In this document: positions 1-6,229 of the stretch, one piece after another
Layout of the letters: each line of letters opens with the position of its first letter
Numbering within the stretch: the stretch's first letter is position 1
Assembly: GCA_001701225.1 (NCBI GenBank)
Contig: DAAQ01000041.1
Location: forward strand, 1 to 9,508
Direction of reading: 5' to 3'
Length of the DNA: 9,508 nt
Origin: Bacteroidales bacterium H5
GTDB lineage: Bacteria; Bacteroidota; Bacteroidia; Bacteroidales; Muribaculaceae
Translations under genes and position numbers: made by a program
Notes under the pieces: model-generated
Seen by the model: only the letters and a program-made list of their open reading frames with translations
The model's database searches: none
What the model was told of the DNA's origin: nothing

Positions 1-11
1 ACCTATGGAAA

Positions 12-125
12 CCGCCCCGCCTTGTGCGGGGCACGGAAATGTAGCCCCGAGGCTTGCCTCGGGGGATAGGCCATCCCCTTTCTCCGGGTGGCCGAAGGGT
101 ATCCGGGAATACCGCCAAAGACGGT
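12..125. repeat. Cluster of consecutive short hairpins, REP-like intergenic sequence
   Basis: Five inverted repeats follow one another almost without gaps. They are GCCCCGC/GCGGGGC (14-20 with 26-32), CCCCGAGGC/GCCTCGGGG (45-53 with 56-64), GGCCA.CCC/GGGTGGCC (69-77 with 86-93, one bulged T), GGTAT/ATACC (98-102 with 109-113) and ACCG/CGGT (111-114 with 122-125). The fourth and fifth share bases and cannot both form. None is followed by a T run, so ordinary intrinsic termination is not well supported. The density suggests a repetitive intergenic element or a structured RNA. An open frame across 5-214 resembles no family I know and is low-complexity, so I do not call a gene. Confidence 0.55.
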
Positions 126-164
126 GCCCTCTGCCTCACTCTAATGTTGTCAGTGGAATCTGGG

Positions 165-208
165 TCCGAAATATAAAAATTTTTTATGCAGCCATGCAGT
201 ATTTCGGA
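165..208. repeat. Inverted repeat upstream of the LRR gene
   Basis: TCCGAAATA (165-173) is matched by TATTTCGGA (200-208), a perfect 9-base inverted repeat. The loop is A/T-rich and itself contains TGCAGCCATGCA (187-198). It lies 55 bases before the ATG at 264, in the only space where that gene's promoter could be. It could be an operator or the terminator of a gene left of the window. I found no clean TTTG/TAnnTTTG promoter here. Confidence 0.45.
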
Positions 209-263
209 TTTTAGCTATCATAAATATAAAAACACAATAAATAACATTTAAAAACAAAACATC

Positions 264-1562
264 ATGAAGAGGACTTTACTTGGATTGTTGCCGTTATTCA
301 CGGCTGTGTCGCTATATGCGGCGGATGAAGAGCGTTGCATCGAGGTCACGCTCAATGCTCCCGGCCAGCTTGGCCAGGTACTTGGCGAGCGCATCCACGA
401 GGTTGACTCGCTGGTGGTGACGGGCCCCATGGACAGCAGGGATTTCCAGTTCATCAAGACCGCCTATGACAAGGGGAATGCCTCGGCCGGGATACGTGTC
501 ATCAACATCGAGGGCGCTGAGGTCGAGGACAATGTGCTTCCGTTAGGGGCGTTTTCGGGAATCAGCTACCGTCTGGAGCGCGTCATGCTGCCCGACAACA
601 TCATCGAGTTCAAGAAGGATGTTTTCGCGGGGTGTAGCGCACGCAAGGTCAATATCCCCTCTGCGCTGCGGACAATCAAGCTGTGTGCCTTTGACGGCTC
701 GGACATAGCCGGGGCCGTGGAACTGCCCGAGGGGGTGACAGAAATTCCGAACGGATGTTTCAGGATGTGCCTCAACCTGACCGAGGTCAAGTTGCCGTCG
801 ACGGTGACGGCGATAGCCGACCGTGCGTTCGAGAAGAGTCCGATGCTCGCCTCTGTCAACCTGCCTGACGGACTGGAGAGCATGGGGGCCGGAGCCTTTA
901 CAGACTGCGATGCACTGTCAGGCATCGAGATACCGGCGGGTGTGCGGATAATAGAAGGGGGTGCCTTCCTTCAGGCCCGCAACCTGAGCCGGGTGACATT
1001 CAAGGGGGAATCTGTCGACAGGATAGGCACCTCGGCCTTCGAGTCTACGGCCATCGAGACCCTGGTCCTTCCCGTCAGTGTGGGTGAGCTTGCCGAGCGC
1101 AGCTTCTTCAACATCCCGACGCTCAAGGCCATCTATTCGCCCTCGGCTGTGCCTCCCGTGGCACAGACCATACGGGTCAACGGACGTGCGCCCGAGTATT
1201 TTGCATTCGGAGGCACCACGCCCTCAGATGTGACGGTCTACGTTCCTGTGGGAAGCGTCGAGCTGTACAGGAGCTGCTGGGGCTGGGATTATTTCAGCAA
1301 TTTTGTCGAGACGACCGAGTGGCCCGGCGAATCAGGTATAGAGAGTATTGTGGCCGATGGTGGGGATGTCGCTTTCACCGTGGCCGACGGGCAGCTTGTC
1401 GTGACCGGAGTGCCGGATGGTTCAGTCGTGACGGTCTATGACCTGGCCGGACGCTGTGTGAAGACCTCCGTACTCAACGGCAATGCCATCAGCCTCGATA
1501 CGCTTGCCGGTGGAGTGTATATCGTCACCACCGCCGGAAAGAGCGGAAAGGTACGGGTATGA
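264..1562 (+). CDS. Secreted BspA-type leucine-rich repeat protein with T9SS-like C-terminal tail
   Basis: 432 residues. Residues 1-19/20 form a Sec signal peptide (KR, then a leucine-rich core, cleavage near LYA-AD). Residues about 95-300 are repeats of the LRR_5/BspA type, with the recurring pattern L..V.LP..V..I...AF..C. Clear copies are LERVMLPDNI, LTEVKLPSTV, LASVNLPDGL, LSGIEIPAGV and IETLVLPVSV. The stretch VPVGSVELYRSCWGWDYF (327-344) is the usual end of such LRR arrays. Residues about 386-432 (VYDLAGR ... LAGGVYIVTTAGKSGKVRV) match the general form of a type A sorting tail of the type IX secretion system. BspA-like proteins are surface or secreted adhesion-type proteins, but the ligand here is unknown. 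The ATG at 264 is chosen because it starts the signal peptide. It follows an A-rich stretch with no Shine-Dalgarno site. Family assignment is firm; export by T9SS is inference. Confidence 0.9.
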   Translation: MKRTLLGLLPLFTAVSLYAADEERCIEVTLNAPGQLGQVLGERIHEVDSLVVTGPMDSRDFQFIKTAYDKGNASAGIRVINIEGAEVEDNVLPLGAFSGISYRLERVMLPDNIIEFKKDVFAGCSARKVNIPSALRTIKLCAFDGSDIAGAVELPEGVTEIPNGCFRMCLNLTEVKLPSTVTAIADRAFEKSPMLASVNLPDGLESMGAGAFTDCDALSGIEIPAGVRIIEGGAFLQARNLSRVTFKGESVDRIGTSAFESTAIETLVLPVSVGELAERSFFNIPTLKAIYSPSAVPPVAQTIRVNGRAPEYFAFGGTTPSDVTVYVPVGSVELYRSCWGWDYFSNFVETTEWPGESGIESIVADGGDVAFTVADGQLVVTGVPDGSVVTVYDLAGRCVKTSVLNGNAISLDTLAGGVYIVTTAGKSGKVRV

Positions 1563-1678
1563 GGTTAAGGGTTAAAGGTTAAGGGTTATGGGGTTATATA
1601 AGAGTTATAAAACTTATAAAACTTATAAGATTTATAAATTATAATACCTTTAACCCTTAACCTTTAACCTTTAACCTC
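1561..1678. terminator. Long inverted telomere-like repeat between convergent genes, likely bidirectional terminator
   Basis: The left arm 1561-1588 consists of GGTTAAG/GGTTAAA heptamers starting at GAGGTTAAGG. The right arm 1651-1678 is its reverse complement over all 28 positions except one, and that one (1569 with 1670) is a G-U pair in RNA. Pairing continues weakly to 1592 with 1647. The 54-base loop is nearly all A/T and contains repeated TTATAAAAC units. The left arm overlaps the stop codon of the LRR gene (1560-1562). The right arm encodes the last residues EVKG and the stop codon of the helicase. The symmetry and position between convergent genes suggest a terminator for both strands. 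There is no classical U tract right after the stem, so the mechanism is uncertain. Confidence 0.7.
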
Positions 1679-2986
1679 TGTTATCCGGGCCCGTTGGTTT
1701 TTGATTTTTTCCGGCGAGAGGATCTTGATGAGGTCGCGGGCTTTGTCGCGGGGGACGGCGACGAGGGCGGCATGATCGCGCAGGGTGATGTTGCCGATTT
1801 CGGGGGCTGTGAGGCCCCCTTTTGCTATAAGGAAGCCTACGATGTCCCCTTTGGAGATTTTCTCTTTCTTGCCGATATTGAAATACAGTGTCGCCTTGTC
1901 AGAGTGTATGGGATTGTCCGAGTGCCCGGTGGGGGCGTAGTCGCGGTCGGTGGTGACATAGGGGGGGATATCGTCACCCTCGGATGTGATGACATAGACA
2001 TCGCCCCGGGCCTCCTGACGTGCGGTGCGGCCGTTGCGATGTGTCCATGCCTGCTCGCTCACGGGCATATGATAGTGTATCACCGCCGAGAGCTCGGGAA
2101 TGTCGAGGCCGCGCGACCCGAGGTCGGTCGATATGAGTATGGGGGTGGTGCCGTTGGCAAGTAGCACGATGGCGTTCTCGCGCTCGTTCTGGTCGAGGCC
2201 GCCATGATAGAGTCCGGCAGGCAGTCCGGCCTTGACCACGGCCTGATGTATGCGCTCTGCGCTCTCGCGATGGTTGGCAAAGACTATGACCCTTCCGTCG
2301 GAGAGCGAGCGCAGCAGGTCGATGAGTGTCTGCAGCTTGTCGCGCGACGGTGACTCTACCCTCACTACCTGCATACGGTGGCGCGGTGCGGGTGTGCGGT
2401 CCTGAAAGTCGATGGTCTCCCTGTGCATCGGGGGCAGATAGTCGGGGAGGGCGTCGAGCTCGGTTGCCGAGGTCAGGATGACGAGCCTCAGTCCCGTGAG
2501 GCGGCGGCACACGCGCCGCATCTCGTCGGCAAATCCCAGCTCGAGCGACTTGTCATACTCGTCGAGCACCAGCGTGCGGGCCGTGGAGATGTCGAGGCCA
2601 CCGCGGCGCAGATGGTCGAGCAGACGTCCCGGCGTGGCCACGACAATGTCGGGGGTGACCGCCAGCGAGCGGGTCTCCTCCTGCATCGGGTGACCTCCGT
2701 AGAAGGCCACCGTCTTATATCCGGCCGCCACGGGGCGTATCACCTCGGCAATCTGCATCACCAGCTCGCGCGAGGGGGCTATGACCACGGCCTGGACCTT
2801 GCCGCACGGGTCGGCGAGGCTCTTGAGCAGCGGGATGGCAAAGGCCAGGGTCTTGCCCGACCCCGTGGGGGCCAGCAGGGTGAATGTTCCTGACAGAGGG
2901 ATGGATGCCATGCGTTCCTGCATGGGGTTGAGGCTGCGCACCGGTGTGCGGCTGAATATGTTGGCCAGTATATCTTTCTGTTTCAT
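1664..2986 (-). CDS. DEAD-box ATP-dependent RNA helicase with DbpA-type RNA-binding domain
   Basis: 440 residues from the ATG at 2986. Helicase motifs occur in the usual order: I APTGSGKT (39-46), Ia APSREL (70-75), Ib TPGR (118-121), II DEYD (142-145), III SAT (173-175), V STDLGSRGLD (286-295) and VI HRNGRTAR (316-323). Residues about 364-436 (ATLYFNIGKKEKISKGDIVG ... VAVPRDKA ... KIKNQRARI) match the DbpA C-terminal RNA-binding domain, which in E. coli DbpA binds 23S rRNA hairpin 92. A role in large-subunit ribosome assembly is therefore likely but inferred. Motif II reads DEYD, keeping the catalytic Asp-Glu. An open frame extends upstream to 3271, but the extra 95 residues overlap the hydrolase gene in another frame and look unlike protein. 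The start at 2986 overlaps the upstream stop by ATGA, which implies translational coupling. Confidence 0.93.
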   Translation of the reverse strand: MKQKDILANIFSRTPVRSLNPMQERMASIPLSGTFTLLAPTGSGKTLAFAIPLLKSLADPCGKVQAVVIAPSRELVMQIAEVIRPVAAGYKTVAFYGGHPMQEETRSLAVTPDIVVATPGRLLDHLRRGGLDISTARTLVLDEYDKSLELGFADEMRRVCRRLTGLRLVILTSATELDALPDYLPPMHRETIDFQDRTPAPRHRMQVVRVESPSRDKLQTLIDLLRSLSDGRVIVFANHRESAERIHQAVVKAGLPAGLYHGGLDQNERENAIVLLANGTTPILISTDLGSRGLDIPELSAVIHYHMPVSEQAWTHRNGRTARQEARGDVYVITSEGDDIPPYVTTDRDYAPTGHSDNPIHSDKATLYFNIGKKEKISKGDIVGFLIAKGGLTAPEIGNITLRDHAALVAVPRDKARDLIKILSPEKIKNQRARITEVKG

Positions 2987-3558
2987 CGCTGTGACTGTAG
3001 TCGTGAGCTGTGGCGCTCCATGTTCTTGTATATGTTGAGTATGTCCTTGCCATAGCGCGGATTCATGGCCCAGCGTCCCGAGAGGGCCTCCCACGATTTG
3101 GCCGACCCGCGGTCGACATACCTGAACCTCGGGTCGAGCAGTTCCTCGCCCTCGGGAAGCTCGTGGGTGCAGGCGTAGGCATACAGATGCTGTATCATGG
3201 CCGTGACCCCCTGGCGCACGTCGGCAAAGGTGCACCCCCTGTCGCCGCGCTTGCGCACCCCCATGCCGCAATAGTTGTGGGCGTCGGGGGTGACGGCGGT
3301 GCCGTTGTCAAACCTGAACCATCCCGTCTCGATTATGGCCTGGCACAGGGCGATGTCGCCGCGTACACCATAGAGGGCGCCGACCTCGCAGAATGCCTCG
3401 GCCACCTCGCGGGGAAAGTCGGGATTCCGTGACACGACAAACTGATACATATCCTCGGCCCCGATGCAGTGGGTGCCGAGAATCGGGGTCTTCGCCTCAA
3501 TCCGGGCGAACGGGAACATGAACAGGAGGAGCAGAATGAGGCCGGGAACTTTCATCAT
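2983..3558 (-). CDS. Secreted glucosaminidase-domain peptidoglycan hydrolase
   Basis: 191 residues from the ATG at 3558; the next codon (3555) is also ATG and could be the start. Residues 5-17 are strongly hydrophobic (LILLLLFMFPF) and cleavage is likely near IEA-KT (residue 22), so the product is exported. The remainder resembles Bacteroidales glucosaminidase (GH73-like) proteins: ALCQAIIETGWF with probable catalytic Glu77, then AHNYCGMG (93-100), IQHLYAYA (122-129), LDPRF.YV (141-148) and RWAMNPRYG (162-170). Such enzymes cleave N-acetylglucosaminyl bonds in peptidoglycan. An in-frame start at 3612 would place 18 polar residues before the signal peptide and is less likely. It is the first gene of a two-gene operon with the helicase (4-base overlap) and diverges from lpxB. 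Confidence 0.88.
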   Translation of the reverse strand: MMKVPGLILLLLFMFPFARIEAKTPILGTHCIGAEDMYQFVVSRNPDFPREVAEAFCEVGALYGVRGDIALCQAIIETGWFRFDNGTAVTPDAHNYCGMGVRKRGDRGCTFADVRQGVTAMIQHLYAYACTHELPEGEELLDPRFRYVDRGSAKSWEALSGRWAMNPRYGKDILNIYKNMERHSSRLQSQR

Positions 3559-3677
3559 AGTGCGTGAGGAGAATTTATGGTTTTTACCTAAATTCAACAC
3601 GCAAGTTAGCAAAAAAATCTATGGCTTTAAATCTTGTTAACAACAATTAACGCCGAAAATCCCTAAATTTGTACTCC
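3559..3677. promoter_or_regulatory. Divergent promoter region between the hydrolase gene and lpxB
   Basis: These 119 A/T-rich bases must hold promoters for both directions. A perfect palindrome TTGTTAACAA lies at 3634-3643, and GTTAA (3636-3640) is also matched by TTAAC (3647-3651). This could be an operator or simply an A/T-rich palindrome. On the minus strand I see only partial matches to TAnnTTTG, so the hydrolase promoter is not located. Confidence 0.4.
3664..3671 (+). promoter_or_regulatory. Candidate -7 element TAAATTTG of lpxB
   Basis: TAAATTTG matches the Bacteroidota -7 consensus TAnnTTTG exactly. It ends 6 bases before the ATG at 3678, so transcription would begin at or next to the start codon and the mRNA would be leaderless or nearly so. 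No good TTTG is found 19-21 bases upstream, which lowers confidence. Confidence 0.45.
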
Positions 3678-4850
3678 ATGAGATATTTCTTTTCAGCCGG
3701 CGAGGCGTCGGGCGACCTCCATGCCTCGCATGTCATAGCCGCCCTGCGGCGTCTTGACCCGGGGGCCGGGATAGCCTTCCTCGGGGGGGACGCCATGGCC
3801 GCTGCCGCGTGGTGTGAGCCCCTCATACATTACCGCCGCATGGCCTATATGGGCTTTGTCGACGTCGCCGCCCATCTCCCCGCGGTGCTGGGCAACCTGC
3901 GCACCGCCCGCCGCGCCATCCGCGAGATGCGCCCCGACAGGGTGGTGCTGGTCGACTATCCCGGCTTCAACCTCAAGCTGGCCGACTATGCCCATTCGCT
4001 GGGGATACCTGTCGACTATTACATTGCCCCCAAGCTCTGGGCGTGGAAGGAATACCGTCTGCGCAAGCTGCGCCGCGTCGCCGACAGGGTCTTCTCGATA
4101 CTTCCCTTCGAGCCTGCGTGGTTTGGCGAGCGAGGACTTGATGTGACATACGTCGGCAACCCCTCGGTCGAGGAGGTCGAGCGCGCCCTTGCCGGGATGC
4201 CGGAGGCGGGCGAGTTCCGTGCGCGCCACGGCCTGGACCCGCGCCCCATACTCGCGCTCGTGCCGGGCAGCCGCCGCGGCGAGATCAAGGCAAACCTACC
4301 TGTGATGGATGCTGTCGCCCGGATGTATCCCGACGTGCAGCCGGTCGTGGCTGGAGCCCCCTCGATAGAGCGCGATTTCTACAGCCGCTTCACCTCGTTC
4401 CCGGTCGTCGAGGCCACCACGCTGCAGCTCATGGCACAGGCGCGCGCCTCGCTCGTCACCTCGGGCACAGCGTCGCTCGAGAGCGCGCTGGCCGGATGTC
4501 CGCAGGTGGTATGCTATCGTGCCGTGGGGTGGAAATGGGCTGCCGACCTCTTCACGCACATACTCAAGATACCCTATGTCTCGCTGCCCAACCTGATATA
4601 TGGCCCTATCGACCGCGCTACGCGTGCGCGTGTCAACCGCGAGGCCGCAGGCACCGGGGTGCGCGGATGCGTGGTGCCCGAGATGCTTGTCCACAACTGC
4701 ACCCCCGCGATGGTGGCGCGTCAGCTCGGGCCGCTGCTCGGCGACACCCCCGAGCGCCGGGCCCAGCTCGACGGCTATGAGGTGATACGCGCCCGTCTGC
4801 ACACCGATGTGCCCGCTGCCGAGACCGTGGCCCGACTTTTGGCCCGCTGA
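3678..4850 (+). CDS. lpxB: Lipid-A-disaccharide synthase (GT19)
   Basis: 390 residues. LpxB condenses UDP-2,3-diacylglucosamine with 2,3-diacylglucosamine-1-phosphate (lipid X) to form the lipid A disaccharide at the inner membrane. Diagnostic segments are FFSAGEASGDLHAS (4-17), FLGGDAM (34-40), MGFVDV (58-63), LVDYPGFNLKLADYA (91-105), YYIAPKLWAWKEYR (114-127), YVGNP (158-162), LVPGSRRGEI (194-203), VTSGTASLESAL (260-271) and YVSLPNLI (300-307). The ATG at 3678 gives the usual MRYFFSAGEASGD start; a TTG three codons earlier overlaps the candidate -7 element and is rejected. Compared with my recollection of the family, residues about 308-329 look like an extra segment between SLPNLI and VVPEML. 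The gene begins a tight operon: the next gene starts 8 bases after its stop. Confidence 0.95.
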   Translation: MRYFFSAGEASGDLHASHVIAALRRLDPGAGIAFLGGDAMAAAAWCEPLIHYRRMAYMGFVDVAAHLPAVLGNLRTARRAIREMRPDRVVLVDYPGFNLKLADYAHSLGIPVDYYIAPKLWAWKEYRLRKLRRVADRVFSILPFEPAWFGERGLDVTYVGNPSVEEVERALAGMPEAGEFRARHGLDPRPILALVPGSRRGEIKANLPVMDAVARMYPDVQPVVAGAPSIERDFYSRFTSFPVVEATTLQLMAQARASLVTSGTASLESALAGCPQVVCYRAVGWKWAADLFTHILKIPYVSLPNLIYGPIDRATRARVNREAAGTGVRGCVVPEMLVHNCTPAMVARQLGPLLGDTPERRAQLDGYEVIRARLHTDVPAAETVARLLAR

Positions 4851-4858
4851 GACGTTAT

Positions 4859-5653
4859 ATGGATATGGAACAGCCAAGACATCAGACCGTCACACGCTAC
4901 ATAGCCCCGTTGCGCGAGGGTGGCTCGCTCCCCGCGCTCGCCGAGGCCGATGACGGATTCAAATATGTGGTCAAATTCCGCGGCGCGGGCCACGGCACCA
5001 AGGCGCTCGTTGCCGAGCTTGTCGGCGCCCTTGTGGCGAAACAGCTCGGCCTCCCCGTGCCAGAGCCTGTGCTGCTCGACGTCGACGAGAGATTCGGCAT
5101 CACCGAGCCCGAGCAGGAGATACAGGACCTGCTCAAAGGGAGCCGCGGACTCAACATGGGGCTGCATTTCCTCTCGGGGGCCCTCACACTCGACCCATAC
5201 GCCAACCCCGTGACGCCGCAGATGGCGTCGGACATCGTGTGGCTCGACGCGTTCATCACCAATGTCGACCGCACCGCCCGGAACACCAATATGCTGGTGT
5301 GGCACGGCACCGAGCCGTGGCTCATCGACCACGGGGCAGCCCTCTATTTCCACCACGCATGGACCGGGTGGGAGAAGACGGCCCTCACCCCCTTCCCCTA
5401 TATCCGCGACCACGCCCTGCTGCGCAAGGCCTCGGACCTCGAGGGGGCACACGCCCGCGCCCTCGGGCTCGTCACCCCGGAGTTCATCTCGGATGTCACC
5501 GCCATGATTCCCGACAGTTGGCTGGAGTGGGAGGGGGCTCCCGGCACGCCCGATGAATTGCGCGATGTCTACCGCCGCTTCCTCACCATGCGTCTCGAAA
5601 ATTCAGAAACCTTCTTACGCCAAGCCATTGATGCCCGAAAATCACTTATATGA
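4859..5653 (+). CDS. HipA-like kinase-fold protein (HipA_2 type)
   Basis: 264 residues. The sequence follows the short stand-alone HipA-like family rather than full-length HipA. YVVKFRG carries the probable ATP-binding Lys39. GTKALVAELVGALVAKQLG (46-64) followed by LPVPEP is the helix and turn typical of HipA folds. FITNVDRTARNTNML (132-146) is the catalytic-loop equivalent with Asn135, Asp137, Arg138 and Asn142/Asn144. PWLIDHGAALYF (153-164) supplies the metal-binding Asp157. Key kinase residues thus appear intact, but the substrate is unknown. No HipB-like helix-turn-helix antitoxin lies beside it, so it is not a classic hipBA module. It starts 8 bases after lpxB and overlaps the DUF3037 gene by 23 bases. 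The ATG at 4865 is an alternative start. Databases sometimes label this family inconsistently, so transferred names should be treated with care. Confidence 0.82.
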   Translation: MDMEQPRHQTVTRYIAPLREGGSLPALAEADDGFKYVVKFRGAGHGTKALVAELVGALVAKQLGLPVPEPVLLDVDERFGITEPEQEIQDLLKGSRGLNMGLHFLSGALTLDPYANPVTPQMASDIVWLDAFITNVDRTARNTNMLVWHGTEPWLIDHGAALYFHHAWTGWEKTALTPFPYIRDHALLRKASDLEGAHARALGLVTPEFISDVTAMIPDSWLEWEGAPGTPDELRDVYRRFLTMRLENSETFLRQAIDARKSLI

Positions 5654-6014
5654 ATACGCCGTAGTGCGCTATATGCCCCGTGTCGAACGCGGGGAGTTTG
5701 TCAACGTCGGACTGGCCATGATGTGCAAGCGTCGCCGCTGGCTCAGGCTCGAGGTCAATGTCGACGAGCGTCGCCTCGCGGCCTTCGGCGGCGAAATCCC
5801 CCTCGGGTGTCTGCACCGTCAGCTCGATGCGTTCCGCGCCATCGCCGCCGGGTTGCCCGAGGCCGGGCCTATAGCCCTCTGCCCCGTCGAGGAGCGTTTC
5901 CGCTGGCTCACCGCCGAGAAGAGCGCGTGTCTGCGCACGTCGCCCGTGCATCCCGGCATCACCCCCGACCTCGACGCCACATTCAGCCGCCTCTTTGCCG
6001 AGCTGGTGCTGTGA
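5631..6014 (+). CDS. DUF3037 family protein, partner of the HipA-like kinase
   Basis: 127 residues. It matches the DUF3037 pattern: an N-terminal block YEYAVVRYMPRVERGEFVNV (8-27) followed by GLAMM, and a C-terminal block EERFRWLTAEKSACLRTSPV (87-106) followed by HPG. No signal peptide or membrane segment is visible, so a cytoplasmic location is likely. The biochemical function is unknown. The ATG at 5631 is preferred because it begins right at the conserved block; an open frame from 5553 would add 26 unrelated residues lying inside the kinase gene. The start lies within the kinase gene in another frame, with 23 bases of overlap. This argues for coupled translation and a fixed stoichiometry. 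In my recollection DUF3037 and short HipA-like genes are neighbours in many bacteria. Confidence 0.85.
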   Translation: MPENHLYEYAVVRYMPRVERGEFVNVGLAMMCKRRRWLRLEVNVDERRLAAFGGEIPLGCLHRQLDAFRAIAAGLPEAGPIALCPVEERFRWLTAEKSACLRTSPVHPGITPDLDATFSRLFAELVL

Positions 6015-6113
6015 ACCGGGGGCGGAAAAGGGGGCGAGACATGTAGTATTCCGGGCTTTTTGATGCCTTTTGCGATATTTAATCATATTTTGGTGAAAAA
6101 ATGTGATAAAATA

Positions 6114-6144
6114 TTTGGTGGACTGAAATGTTTGCGTTAATTTG
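6114..6144 (+). promoter_or_regulatory. Bacteroidota-type promoter of secreted protein copy 1
   Basis: TTTG at 6114-6117 (-33 element) is followed after 19 bases by TTAATTTG at 6137-6144, which matches TAnnTTTG at seven of eight positions. Copy 2 has the same arrangement with a perfect -7 element. Transcription should start near 6150. An open reading frame from 6128 therefore cannot be translated from its first codon on this transcript, which supports the start at 6230. Confidence 0.65.
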
Positions 6145-6164
6145 CGGCATAATAATTGGTGTTG

Positions 6165-6206
6165 CAATTCAATTCATCACAATTCAATTATTACAATTCA
6201 TTTTTA
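6165..6206 (+). repeat. Three 13-15 base direct repeats in the 5' leader
   Basis: CAATTCAATTCATCA (6165-6179), CAATTCAATTATTA (6180-6193) and CAATTCATTTTTA (6194-6206) stand head to tail in the untranslated leader, upstream of the ATG at 6230. The same array occurs in copy 2. It could bind a regulator, or act as an unstructured A/U-rich translation-enhancing leader in place of a Shine-Dalgarno site. Confidence 0.6.
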
Positions 6207-6229
6207 GTTTCCATAAAACCACAGAATTT

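Noticed and set aside
5..214. A 69-codon open frame across the hairpin cluster
   Set aside because: It encodes stems of inverted repeats, has no start signal, and ends inside another inverted repeat.
1561..1678. A true telomere or chromosome end
   Set aside because: The repeats are few, form an inverted pair and overlap two ordinary genes in mid-sequence.
1694..2510. Open frames on the plus strand and an alternative minus-strand frame inside the helicase gene
   Set aside because: They overlap a fully motif-supported helicase and encode compositionally odd, motif-free sequences.
4296..5452. Minus-strand open frames of 193 and 225 codons over lpxB and the HipA-like gene
   Set aside because: G/C-rich genes readily leave antisense frames open. 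The frames span the lpxB-HipA gene junction and show no domain.
4859..6014. A classic HipBA toxin-antitoxin module
   Set aside because: No HipB-like helix-turn-helix gene is present, and the kinase is shorter than HipA and partnered with DUF3037.
6040..6058. Similarity of GTAGTATTCCGGGCTTTT to the inverted-repeat arm at 198-213
   Set aside because: The match is short and imperfect, has no partner arm, and may be chance.
6128..6229. N-terminal extension of secreted protein 1 with a hydrophobic stretch (IICGIII-like)
   Set aside because: The -7 promoter element sits at 6137-6144, within this stretch. The true signal peptide starts at 6230, and copy 2 does not keep the frame.
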